DNA of 64,000 nt from Gnetum montanum (taxonomy: Eukaryota; Streptophyta; Gnetopsida; Gnetales; Gnetaceae), in the NCBI GenBank assembly GCA_015680685.1, contig MNCI01007958.1, positions 713,436 through 777,435 of the forward strand, read 5' to 3'. Within the stretch, counting starts at the first letter, position 1. Each line of letters begins with the position of its first letter. A program made the translations under genes and the position numbers. The notes under the pieces were generated by a model, which was not told where the DNA came from, did no database searches, and was given only the letters and a program-made list of their open reading frames with translations. Below are positions 23,286-35,033 of the stretch, piece by piece.

Positions 23286-26200
23286 CTACGAATCTGTGCA
23301 GAGATTCAAAAAGCCCATGTATTCATGAGCTTGTATCATGTGAATACTTCGTTCTATTCCCACAGCACCTGTATCATAAGGCAGGAGTTTCAAGTTTTGT
23401 CAGAAGAAAGGACACAGCAGTAAATGTTTAAGAGAATACCGTTGTGCGTTGTGGAGTATGATCTTACCCATTGTGAGGGCGCTTACAAATATTACTGCAG
23501 AAAGAATAAAAACAATGATTGAAGCCCTGCCCAGCACCTTCACAAGCTTTCGGATGAAGCACTGGCCCCAGAAGCCGGCTAAAACTGACACCCCCATTAG
23601 ATAAAGAGCTGATGCAAAAACCCGGTCATGAAAAGATTAATTATTGCACCCGCAAAAACAGTTGAAATTATATATTAGAGATTTTAAGGTTGTCAGAATA
23701 CGGTACCATAGGGGATTGGGAACCTGTGGAGAAAATAAAACTCAATGACAGACAGAGAAGAAGAAAACATCATCACGAAAGTTGCAGTGGCACTGGCTAC
23801 CTACAATTTGTTTTACAAAACAGTGATAAATGTTAAATAGAATTCTACAATTTAAATTTTGATGCTGCAGTACAGTAAATAACATTTGGGAAGTCTGAAA
23901 GAAAACCATGGATCATTATCACAGCATTAGCTGAAACTAAAGTAAGTTTTTACATAATGAAGTTGTGAGGCTACTAGAAGAACAATGCAATGTAATGAAT
24001 GCAGCAGCTGACCTGAGGAATAACACCAAGTTCAAGTAGAAGAGGCCCCAAGATGAAGCCTCCGCCTGATCCTAGCAAACCGCCAACTATGCCACCTAGT
24101 ATACCGCAGAATGCACAGAAAACAGTTGTTGCTATGCACCATTCAATGGAAGCCTCGCACACGTCATCAGACTCGTGGCCTGCAATTTCTCTCTTAATTT
24201 TGCACTTTTTGTAAAGCTTTGTGGCTTCGTAAATGCTCACGCCAAATGCCACTGGGATCTACACAAACGTATTATTCAAAACACAAAAACAGAGTCAAGC
24301 AAAATGTGACTCGTTGAGATTTGAACTAGGAGCTACCGTATTCGTTCGTTTGTATGATTCACCTGTAAAGCATTCAAGATCCAATACTGGGTGCCACAAA
24401 CAGGTGCACTGTTCTGGAAAAGGCAGGGTAAGTTTCATGTTATTTGGTGTTGTTCAATGGCAGGAACAAGGCAGTTACGCATCACCGCTAACAATCGGAA
24501 TACAAGGTCACTCACCTTCAAAACTTGCACTGCGAGAAATGTAAGCCATAGCAACATCAAAATTGACAGCCCTTTCCATCTTATATTGGCTCGAATGATT
24601 GTCTGTGAGTTTAAAAGTAAAATTCATTAACTCTTTGACAAGCCAGGTTGTTTTAATGATGGATCAAAATAACTGTATAGCTTCTCGGCCTACAAGCTAT
24701 GGAATAAAATTATTGAAAAAAAAAATCACGGGGAAAAAAATCTTACCCATACACTAGTTTCTTCTTCACTAGTTGGAATGGATTCATAGTCACGCTCTGT
24801 CAAAATAATAATAATATAAGATGCAGGTAAAACAAATGAAAAGTTCACAAAATACATGGTTGGAAAAAAGGCCAGGTAATGTTATAGCGAGATTACTCAC
24901 CATCTCCAGCCAAAGCAGCCATGTTAGACAATTCTTCCTGCATTAGAGCATCAGTATATACCATGAATCAGTTATTGATAAACGAATGACCCTACAAAGT
25001 CAAAAGGCAAATCAATGAGTCTAAAATTGTGATTGTACCTTGAGTTTTGTCTCTTTCTCCCACATCTCAATGCCCTTAGAAAACGACCTTAAAGAAGTTC
25101 CTAGCATTCCATCACAGTGTCTCAGCATTATAATAGTGTATGATAATGACTCTAGGTCATATCGTATTAATAGTTTCTTATAAAAGATACTAGTATCCAT
25201 AAGTAGTTACCTAGAAAAAGAATGATGATAAGTATTGTAATCAGCCAGTAAGGAAATATCACGCTCAAAGTGACACCTGCCGTGATTCCCATCATCAGCA
25301 TAGGTTGGAACAGAAGGGCCAGGTCATAATCGATAATCGGTACATTCTTTGTAGGATGTCTAACTCTCAAATTATACCACACTGATGAAGCCGAAGCGCC
25401 CATGATCATGCCTGAATTCAAAAGTAACGGCTTGTAATAAGTTATTAAATTAGGTACGTATATACAAACTAGTACAGGAAAATTATTCCCATCTTAATCA
25501 TTACATAAATTATAAAACTTCTCTGCATTGCTGCTCCAATCTATTTAGTAATTAGAGAAACATTACAACCGTTAAATTAATTTGTGTCGGAAGATATAGG
25601 TGAAGAAATATGGAATGCATTAATCAGCGAACTGCATCCTAATTGTGTTTGTTGAGACTTTTTCATTTGGATTGTGCATTAAGGGGAACGAAAATTGAGG
25701 TCATGCCTAATATAACGAAGGAATCATATTAAGAGTACATAAATAGACTTCACTTATCCTAAGCAGCTGCCTAAAGTCTTTTCAATGGTATTTCAATGAT
25801 CTAGGGCTTTGTTGTTATTTAAGTTATAACTTTATTTTTATTAAATATATAGTTATTTACATTTGGATGTAAATGGTGAGCTACATTTCATTAATATGAC
25901 AAAGGTACAATTTAGTTAAATATAAATAGACCAGAAAGTTAGGCTTTCACCCATAGAATATAAGTTTGGTGGGATGAGCATTGTGGCCCCAGGTAATAAT
26001 CCCTTTTTATATTTATAAATTGACTAGAGAGTTGATAGAAATAAAATAGAGCCTGGTTCTGAGTTTAATAAATCAGTTTCAATTTCAATTTCATTAAACA
26101 ACAAAATCAAATCTAGAATTTAAAAAACCTTGACAGCAATGGTTTTAAAATTAAATATTTTAATAAAATTGCTATTACAAACCGTTTCAAACGATTTGTT

Positions 26201-29200
26201 TCCTGAAAAACTTTGTCCACAAGGCAGCCAATTACATCAACATCACACACAAATGTCAATGAAATGAAAGACACGGTAAGTATTGAAGCAAACGCTGCAA
26301 CGGAAAACCTTTTGCAACTAGAAGAGATATTTCAGGAAGAGGGCAGAAATGGTAAACAATTATTAAGATAAGAATAAAAAAGACCCGCAACTAAGCCGCA
26401 CGCGCAGCTAATGGCACAAGTAAAGGAAGTACCGTAAAAAACACAGAAACCGAAAAGACTAAACTGTTACTTTGTAGTGGTGGATCATAAACTAATGGTC
26501 AGGTTTTTAATTTATGTGAAAATATAAATCGAGTTATTAATTTCCGTAACTTTCCCCCTGATGGAAAGTTATATATCACAAGGAACGTGAAAGCTCTCTT
26601 TCCAATTGGAAATCCAGAAAAATCAATAAAGGAAATCCAGTAATTTGACGGGTATACAAAGGTATATCGGTTCTGAAAACGTATATATTGAAATACATTG
26701 AAACTTTTTAAAAATCTTTTAGCGTTTTTGTGATACTTCATATTTATAAATGAGCATATTTTACGCCAATATCATAAAAAAGACGCCTGAAAAAGATGTC
26801 TACTTCCAACCCAGCCCACAATAGACGACGTGGGTGAACACACAACGGCAGTAAAAAGAAGCCTAAAAAAGATGTCTACTTCCAACCCAGCTCACGATAG
26901 ACGACGTGGGTGAACACACTACGGCAGTATCGGCGCCTAATCGGCGATATTGACGGCTAATCGGTGGCCCATGCATATTTATTCCATATCAGTATGCCGT
27001 ATGAAGACGGCATCGAGAGAGGCTTTTAGGAAACATCCCGACAAAAATCAATGCCTCGACAAAAAAGCCGCCCAGGATTTGGCATTATTCCATTACTCTC
27101 CCGACCTCGTTTTTGTTAAGGTTGTCCAACCATCGAATCACGATATCGCTTTAACGTATGGTAAATGCCTACGCAAGCAAAGTGAGGAAGCGCCAGTGCC
27201 ATGTGGTGGTGGTGGGTCCAAAGCAAACTTATCATTATCACGGTACTAACAGCATAATGTCTGCAGTTAATCTTCGTAACTGTTTTTCACCTGAATTAAC
27301 ATCTCCCACTGCTGCCATCTGCCAATGTAGGAAAACCATAAACCAATCCAAACGGTGCATGGGTCATTTCATGATTTCATGTCCATTCCATGATCATTTT
27401 GACCATGTCTGTGTGTCTTTGAGTCCTACCCTTGCTTGCTACTGGGCACAGCCCTATTTGCTAGTAGGCCAACTAACAACTAAAGGGTGGGACCCAAAGA
27501 CACATGTTTAAATAATGCAAAAAATATTTTATGGTTCTGCCCTACTTGCTAATGGGCCAACTAGCAACTAGGCGGTGGGACCCAGAGACACATGTTTAAA
27601 TAATACAAAAAATATTTTATGGTTCTGCCCTACTTGCTAATGGGCTACCTAGCAATTAGGGAGTGGGACCTAGAGACATGTTTAAATAATACAAAAAGTA
27701 TTTTATGTATAAACCAACTATGTAAAAGAGCGGTACGTAATTGCAATAATAATGGCAAGGTTAAGCGTTGAATTCTTTATTTACAAATTTTATATCTATT
27801 ATCACATGTAATTAGAATTTTGCAATAATAAGGGTAAGGTTAAGTGTTCAATTCTTTAATTTTACAAATTTTATATCTATTATCGCTGAAGCACTTCGTA
27901 TGGGTATGTACGCATGCCATGCATACCCTTATCTACCATGCATCCGCCACATAACAATATGGATCGGTTTATGGTTTGCCCTATGATGATGGTAGAATGT
28001 GATGTAAGTGCGGTGAAAGCCTCACCATGGCATGTGAATGTGATGTAACCAGTCATGTAAGTGACGATGCCGCCATAATCATCATCATGCATGTATGCAT
28101 GTAAGGTAGCGTCAATGCAAAAAAGTTAAGTACAGTAGTGTACCACTGTGGCAGGTCGCTAGGCTCTTGTTGCGTAACATATTCATCTTACGTTTCTTTG
28201 GGTTTCACGTTTGCCAGTAGGCAAGTTAGCCTCAGTTTAAATAAGATAAAAAGCAATTATAATGCTAAAAAATAAATGAGATAACGCTAACTACGTAGTT
28301 TGAGGCTGACAACTATTTCTGGCTATGCTTAGAATTTGGAGGTACATGGGCTTTCCCAGACAGGACAGGATAGCATCAAGTATTCTTCCATATAAAATAT
28401 GTGGCATAAAATCATGAAAGCGACAAATTTTTCTTGTGGTGAATACTTACACTTGGACAAAGCCGCAGCAGACTTGGTGTCGAAGCCCACGACAAGGTTC
28501 AACATGGGAACAAATATTCCTCCACCTCCCACGCCTCCAACTGTCCCACATGCTGAGCCGATGAAGCCAATAACAGTGATTACAACTACGCTCCATCCTA
28601 ATTTCAGGTCCTGCATAACCACAAAATTTGCCAAAAACCTAATCAACGCCAATAAAGCAAGAAAGTGTCCATCATTATCGAGTAACAACGCAACAGACGT
28701 TTAGCGGAAAAAGTAAGCAAGCTTTGTGCTAAATTTCTTTTAAAAAGAAAAATTTCTGTTCGTCTGCTTCGTGTCGTACCACCGTAGAAAACAGTCCGCA
28801 ATTCCTCAAATCGTACGTTCATCTTACTCAGAAAAACTCAAAAACCTTTAATTATCTAAATAAGAAATGATCTTCAGGCTACAACAGCAAAAAGGTTATC
28901 AAATTTCCGAAAAATTTCCAATGTTTTCATGACAAAAACAAATTCGGCAAGGTCGAAAGATATGTCGCTGAAAACAGAAGACAAATACAATCGTGAAAAC
29001 AATTGATTACCGCACAGCATAAAGTATTCACATACTCTGGTAAGAGCAAAGCAATTTTCGAATTTCCGAGTCACCAGGGACAAAACGGCAGATTTAAGGC
29101 CTTAACAAAACCGTCTGGAAAACGCACATTCCAGAATATGCAGAACAAATCTTAAAGAAAATGCATGTTGCTAATAACGTCATAATTTCTACATAACCAG

Positions 29201-29653
29201 CCAATAATACCTTGCCAGAATGCCTGCAGAAGAGTCCTAAGAATTTTGCAATAAGTGCAGAATCCTTCGTACCAGATGAAAAGGCTGAACGATGGCGAAT
29301 AAAAGGAATAAAACTAAAGTCTGTACGATCTCAAAATTGACAAAGTGAAAGTGCTCCCACAATCTTCAACGACCAGGAATAATGATGATTTAGTTAAAAA
29401 AAACACAGAAATAAGAGTGGAAGAAAGCGTTTACCGGCCACACGCGATCGCTGCCGGTGTTCAATCCAAGAAACTGGGAAACGACTCTGTGTTTGAAAAG
29501 ATCCGCGGAGGTCACCGATTTCCAAAGCCATTCAACGACGGCCGTATCATTACCAGAGGCATTGATCCCGTTATAAGCACTGCCGTCCGATATGCTTTCG
29601 GCGGAACAAACGCAGCACAAAATAGCGACCAGAAAAATAACCCTGCGATTCAT
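23286..29653 (-). CDS. Sulfite exporter TauE/SafE-family membrane protein (12 exons, intact)
   Basis: Coding exons on the minus strand: 29653-29435, 28610-28451, 25411-25211, 25100-25039, 24937-24901, 24796-24747, 24602-24516, 24413-24363, 24258-24013, 23800-23707, 23608-23468, 23368-23286. All introns have GT-AG ends and the phases join to 1,431 nt, 476 codons plus TAG. The protein starts [14 protein letters not shown], a signal peptide probably cut after CSA. Two TauE/SafE repeats follow. The first has [12 protein letters not shown] then SKCMIMG. The second has [15 protein letters not shown] then [15 protein letters not shown]. Hydrophobic segments fit a multi-spanning membrane protein, with an acidic loop (ESIPTSEEE) between the repeats. 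Length and layout match the plant TauE/SafE 3/4 group. Bacterial relatives export sulfite or sulfoacetate; the plant substrate is not shown here. ATG at 29653 was chosen because the longer frame begins with GTG. Confidence 0.95.
26785..26932. repeat. 76-bp tandem duplication in intron 2
   Basis: Two copies starting 'gcctgaaaaagatgtc' (26785) and 'gcctaaaaaagatgtc' (26861), highly similar to the end, including 'gacgacgtgggtgaacac'. Confidence 0.9.
27451..27708. repeat. 88-bp tandem repeat, three copies, in intron 2
   Basis: Units start 'gccctatttgct' or 'gccctacttgct' at 27451, 27539 and 27627. The first two have equal spacing (88 bp); the third is slightly shortened. Confidence 0.9.
27741..27885. 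repeat. 79-bp tandem duplication in intron 2
   Basis: 'ttgcaataata' starts at 27741 and 27820; both are followed by 'aaggttaagygtt' and an AT-rich 'tttacaaattttatatctat' tail. Confidence 0.85.
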
Positions 29654-30160
29654 GATCTGCACAAAATATCAAAAGCCAAGCCAGCCACAGCGCCAAAGCC
29701 CTTTCAAATCTACGCCAAAACTGCGAGAAAACACAAAGTTGAGAGCGAACGACAATAATGTGTCGTGATAATCCGAAGGCGAGCAGACGAGAGGTGAGAT
29801 TTTTGTGGAACAGTTGGGGCAAATAAGCAACAAATAAATCAAATATCGCGCAGAAGCCGGTCGGCCACAGATGGATCAGATTTTATCTCACGTCCGAATT
29901 CCAGCGCAGCACAGACACACTATGCAATTGTATTGCAATTATGTTGCATCTTGCAGTACCTGGAACTTCTCTGCTCTTGGCGAATACGGCGTGCTGAAAC
30001 TGTTGGATAAGCAGATTCTTTGAACGTGACAGGTATCTCTGAGAGATTTTTTGGTCACGATGGACGGAGGGATGGCGTCCACGTGTCGCACTGTCTTTTC
30101 TTGTTGGGCTTTTCTCCACGTGTCATTCTGGACGCTGATGCTGCCAGTGACGTAATTTGT
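29654..30160 (-). promoter_or_regulatory. Upstream region of the TauE/SafE-family gene with two ABRE/G-box copies
   Basis: CCACGTGTC occurs on the + strand at 30079-30087 and 30116-30124, about 430-470 bp upstream of the ATG. Each contains the CACGTG G-box and an ACGTGTC ABRE. A TGACGT (as-1-type) site is at 30148-30153. No convincing TATA box was seen. The ATG is preceded by 'ttttgtgcag', so a 5' UTR intron acceptor at about 29657 is possible. Regulation by bZIP factors is inference only. Confidence 0.4.
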
Positions 30161-30630
30161 GTCTTAATTTTTGAAAAGCACATTTTTTGTGCTCCTGCAT
30201 TAATTACGACGTAAAGTGTAAAGCGCAAAGCAGGCGTGGGAATCTCAAGATTCCGGTAGGCGCGTTTTGTGTTTGGTAGGCTGTACGGGACCCTACCATG
30301 CTAATAATCGCAACTTTAGACCGCAGCAATTTTGATTTTGTCTGTTTCTCACGATTCCTTCCCCCATGGAGCGCTTTTCAGGCTTAATATAAGCAATTTT
30401 TTTTAAAAAAATTTCTGCGCAGTCCTGTTGGGTAAAGTACCCCGTTTGTGATTTTCATATTATAAAGGTGGGTTGATATATAGGTGGTAATTTAGAGGTA
30501 CCCTAAAAGACCTTCCAAGATTATGGCATGAGGTATTATCGAAAATCATAGTCAAATTATGGATTCTATCAAGTAGGGAACTAAAACATAAAATTTTATC
30601 TCATTCGTAAGTGAATTACAATCTTTCGTA

Positions 30631-31073
30631 AAGTTGCATCTTGTGACTAGTAACCTTATTATGTGAATATAAATCAAGTATGGTTAAACACATCAAGAAT
30701 AAAGTAAAAATGTAGTGATTGCGACATACACATCAAGAATAGAGTAAAAATGTAGTGATTGCGACATACACATCAAGAATAGAGTAAAAATGTAGTGATT
30801 GCGACATACACATCAAGAATAGAGTAAAAATGTAGTGATTGCGACATACACATCAAGAATAGAGTAAAAATGTAGTGATTGCGACATAGCACTGATGAAG
30901 AAGAGAAAGAAGAAGAAGTATGCATCTTGTGACTATGACAGTTGGTAACCCTACTTATATGAATATAAATCAAGTATGGTTAAAGTTACTAAGAGACGAA
31001 CACATCAAGTGTAAAGTAAAAAGGTAGTTGTTGTGACATAACAATGATGAAGAAGAGAAAGAAGAAGAAGCAC
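30631..31073. repeat. Minisatellite: five 40-bp units inside a larger imperfect duplication
   Basis: 'catcaagaat' starts at 30691, 30731, 30771, 30811 and 30851, exactly 40 bp apart, and units 2-5 are nearly identical. The surrounding block (from 'cttgtgacta' to 'gaagaagaag') is repeated once more at about 30,920-31,073 with a single unit. No spacers alternate with the repeats, so this is not CRISPR-like. Confidence 0.9.
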
Positions 31074-34019
31074 CCAAAAATGAATTACCAAACATCATAA
31101 AGAAGTAAAAACAATAAAATTATTATGATAGATCATCATACTGTACAAAGAAGATTGTAACTAAAGAGTCAAAAGTGTCATTGAGTATCCTATGCCAAAG
31201 AAGTAAACATATCAAGTGAGACTCCAAAATGAGTTACAATCTAGTTTCCTAGAGAATAATAGAATATCATAGTTTGAGCCAAATGTAAGCCTAATCTAAT
31301 TTCTTAAATAGCAAGAAAAGATCACCTGGGAGGCTTTGTTGGAGTAAAGAGAAGCCACAAGAAAGTTTGCCAACTATATGCAAAGTTTGTATGTAAACCA
31401 ATTAGCAAGGGATGACCACAGTCTCCATTGTAAAATGAACAATCTAAGTTACAAGTTATGATTTATGATGTTTGTAAGCATGATTATGAACGTAAATTAT
31501 TACAAATGATCAAGTTAAGTTAAATATAGATTAAGCTCTTAACCACAAGATCTGTAGGTATATTAGAGTTGTCAAATGACATAAAACAAAATTCTAGCAA
31601 GGTATGTGATTAAGAGAAGACAATTAAGAAGAGAAACAAAATAACAATGGATATCTTGTTAAGGAATGACCATATAGAGGTTATGAGCCAATTGTAACTA
31701 CTAAATATAATGATAAAAGATGGAACCACAACCTAAGGAAAACCAAGGGCAGAGAAAGAAAAAATTGTAGAAAACCCAAAAGTGAGACAATGCAAATGAA
31801 GAAAGTTCATAAGGAGTTAATGTGCTTTAGAAACACAATTGATTAATCACTTTTGCATCTTATGAGTTGTGAATAGAAGTTAGAAAATCAACAATCACAT
31901 CTATTGTCACAACATAGCTTGGAGCATGTTACACATGTACTATTAAGGATGGAAAATAAGATTGACAACCTGCAAAGTTAGATAAGGAAACTAGCTAAAG
32001 TGCATGAAGTACAAAACTACTACACCAACAACTTTAAGAATCAAGCACATGAACAACATGCAAGATGTCATAAGTGGCAACAAAGAGTGAGTATGGTGTT
32101 GGGTGTGTTGTTAATTTTAAGTTTAAAACATCTTCATGTTGTAATGGTCGTCATGTTGGAAAATTATTCTTGACATGTTGGCTAAAAATAATAAAATCCA
32201 AAGTATGTAATATGTTAAAAGAATATGTAACCACTCACACTCAATTTGATCATGATTGATTATGGATTATAACTTCATAATTTGACTTTTACCCAAAGCA
32301 TGACATTATGACCACTATAACAATCACATCTTCACCAAATCAAAGGGTGTGTGAGGCATAATTCAAGTTACAGTCCCTTGATCTAAGCTTGTTGTAAGTC
32401 TAACAAAAAAAAAAATGCGAATCATGCGAATTGCGTCTCATCACTAAGGAAAAATTTTCAAAACTAATGTTAATACTTTGGTAATTGTTGATGATGCCTA
32501 CATAAGTCCCTACGATTAAAGGTCTTTCACAAGATAAGAGACCAAGAGGAGGATAGAGAAGGAAATGCTACTGAACAAGTAGCAAATAAAAGAATTAAAG
32601 CTTAAATATCACATGTTCACTATCTAGAAATCCATGGTTCGAGAAGGAGAAATTTTAGTCCATCATTCAATAGTCTTACAGAAAATGGAAGTGCCAATAG
32701 AGTAACTAAGTTTGAAAAGAACCATTACTATTATGAATACCATGAAGATTTATCATTAATGGACTTTTAAAGACTCTTGAAATTTTTGTAAACTTTAATG
32801 TCTATCTAGTTTATTTGTCATTTTGTAATACATCTACTTGAATAAATTTTGTAATACGATACTCATGTTTTTATAATGTCAATCAATCTTCTCCAAGTCA
32901 TCCCATAATTTTTTGCAATTGGACTTCATCCATTTTATACAAATTGAGGTTGATTTTTTAGTCAACAATATAGGTATGATGAATAATAAAATTGTTATTT
33001 TATAAAAACTTAGTCAACACTAATGCATCAACATAGCTTCATTGACTAAGATTCTACTATGTTAATGCATCTATTTTAATGTTGTCACAAAAATGCTTAT
33101 AAATATGGTTTTCCCAACATGTTTCTGCATATTTTTGATTAGTAGTGTAGTCAAAATCTTGTAGTTCATTTGTATAGTCTTAATAAAAAGTTAGTAAGAT
33201 TCATTAATATGAATTTTAGTTGATTGTGTGATGTCTTATTCTAGTGTCATTATACCTAGACATAATCTATAATTAGAAATAAGATCAAGATTGATTCTCA
33301 TTTATTAGAGCATTTTGACTTATAATAGAATTTACTTTTAATGCAATTTATTTTCTATGAAAATTAGCTTAATATTTACATTTTCATGAATATTTATCAT
33401 TAGCATAATGAGTGTGACATTTTTTAGCATAAAAATTATTCACTTGGTAATCCTAGCAGCATGATTGCATGATTCACCTAATAGCATAACTTTTGATAAT
33501 CCTAGTAGTGGATATGTGAGTACATGATGTGTATGGAAAGCTAGAAATGAACACTTTATATTATCTTAGGATTTATTTTCTAATTAGTAGTTATAATTAA
33601 TTAATTAATTAATTTCTATGTTTCCATCTAGTTTAGCCATAGTCATATAACATAAATGATCATACCCCTCATCTTGAACTAAATCATATATAATAGAACT
33701 ACTACTAGTGGAAAGACAATGATCTATGATCAATGATTAATGATCTAAATACCACACTACTTTCATTCACAAATTATGACATGATACATCATGATGCTTG
33801 TAGATCATATGATTGGACATTAGGAACACTCTAGCGCTCATCAAACATTAGAAAGAATTCCAAGAAGATCCATAAGAATCTCTTAGAATCTAGAATATAT
33901 AAGAGAAAATGGAGTGAACTCTTTATGAAATATTAATGAGAAAAGCTTAGATTTAGATATAAATGTCAAATTCATGTATTAAGCACATAGATTTATTAAT
34001 TTGTAAAAACAAACCTAAG
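31074..34019. other. AT-rich stretch without recognisable genes
   Basis: About 2.9 kb with no coding signal. At 32,433-32,451 'gcgtctcatcactaaggaa' resembles the end of the LTR at 1,260-1,278 with its flank, but no other LTR sequence is present. Confidence 0.5.
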
Positions 34020-34024
34020 AAATC

Positions 34025-34978
34025 TATTGACCTTTTGGTATGTCAAAACCTTGAAAAATGGAGAATTTGTTAGTGTGCTTGTAAGATCTTGTAGGTCTAA
34101 GGAAAGTGAATAAAGCATATTAAAGAGATCAAGAGGATGAGTTGATAAAGTAGAATACTAAATTCCAATAAGAAGATGTAAAGAATTAGAGAAAATCATA
34201 AGGATACAAGACATTTCATATTCCAAAGTAGATGTCTTTGAGATTGAAAAGATGTCTCATACTATTGTAAGACATCTCTATTGAGAAGCTTTGATCTCAA
34301 GCAGGATGTCTCAACAAAATAAGAAATGTCTCAGCTAAGACATCTTGGATCAAGCTAAGATGTCTCACCTAAGACATCTCATGATAAATAAGATGTCTCT
34401 CTTGCAAGATGGAAAATATAGTAAGACATCTCAAGCTCGTAGAAGATGTCTCAACTAGTCATTTCTAGCCTTTGTGTGAATTCTAATGAACAAATGGAGA
34501 TGACAAGGCTATAAAAGAAAGGGATCCCAATTGGGAAAGAACAAGCACTATTCATGTAATCAAGTAATCATTGTATACATCTTTGGTGAATTTTTTGTAC
34601 TTCATTTCTTTATTATATGTTATTTGTTGTATTGTTGAGTCAAAAAGCAAGGAATTTAAAGCTTAGTTCATTTTCATCCTTGGTCTTTATATCTCCTAAT
34701 GTAAGCCCTGAGGGGTTGGATGCACTTCTTGAGAGAAGATATCTTTTGAGCTTGTTGGGACCTTGAGGGGTTGGATGTGTTTTAGAGAAAAAATACCACT
34801 AGTGGAACTTAAGATTTTGTAAAGATTGTGATATTCTTGAAACCACATTTTTTAAGGAACAAAGTTCAAAGGTATGCAAGGATTCTACCCTTTAGGGAAC
34901 CACGTACATTTGTTGTGCAAAAATTAGATCTCATTTGTTGGAACTTATTCAACCCTCCTTCTAAGTTCTTGATCCTCA
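34025..34978 (+). repeat. 5' LTR of Copia-type element C1
   Basis: It begins TATTGACCTTTTGG (right copy TGTTGACC) and ends GATCCTCA two bases before the PBS. It is similar over its full length to 39526-40512. The TATA box CTATAAAAG is at 34509-34517, and a motif array fills U3 from 34230 to 34451. Confidence 0.88.
34230..34517 (+). promoter_or_regulatory. U3 array of AGATGTCT/AGACATCT plus TATA box (C1, 5' LTR)
   Basis: Motif copies start at 34230, 34250, 34270, 34304, 34324, 34338, 34358, 34372, 34391, 34424 and 34444, in both orientations. Spacings are almost all 14, 20 or 33-34. The TATA box starts 58 bp after the last copy. Many copies extend to AGATGTCTC and so contain TGTCTC, the classical auxin-response core. 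The palindrome AGACGTCT (bZIP C-box core GACGTC) is the more likely ancestor. Confidence 0.65.
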
Positions 34979-34980
34979 AG

Positions 34981-34992
34981 TGGTATTAGAGT
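34981..34992 (+). other. Primer-binding site (initiator tRNA-Met type), element C1
   Basis: TGGTATTAGAGT differs from the Copia consensus TGGTATCAGAGC by two C-to-T changes. Confidence 0.8.
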
Positions 34993-35033
34993 AAGTTACT
35001 CCCAAATTGAGCATAACAACTCAAGAGTAGATT

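Larger units (their letters stand above)
25412..28450 (-). other. Large second intron of the TauE/SafE-family gene (3,039 bp)
   Basis: The other introns are 98-212 bp, apart from intron 1 (824 bp). This one holds three separate tandem duplications (listed separately) and no complete transposon that I recognise. Donor GTAAGT and acceptor TTCAG are intact. Confidence 0.85.

Noticed and set aside
23974-24252. Stand-alone 92-residue membrane protein
   Set aside because: It is exon 9 of the TauE/SafE-family gene read into the next intron.
26950-27249. HPDKN motif resembling a DnaJ J-domain in a 99-codon frame (FRKHPDKNQ)
   Set aside because: The flanking helices of a J-domain are missing and the frame lies within a spliced intron on the opposite strand; chance similarity is likely.
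29571-29822. 83-codon minus-strand frame overlapping exon 1 of the TauE/SafE-family gene as an upstream ORF
   Set aside because: Its product has no features and it lies in a different frame over the leader; the annotated frame continues through 12 consistent exons.
30691-30890. CRISPR-like direct repeats
   Set aside because: The 40-bp units are contiguous with no unique spacers, and the context is a plant genome.
34230-34452. Auxin-response element array (TGTCTC copies)
   Set aside because: The orientation switch between paired LTRs is better explained by decay of a CpG palindrome; TGTCTC appears only in the TG-type products followed by C.
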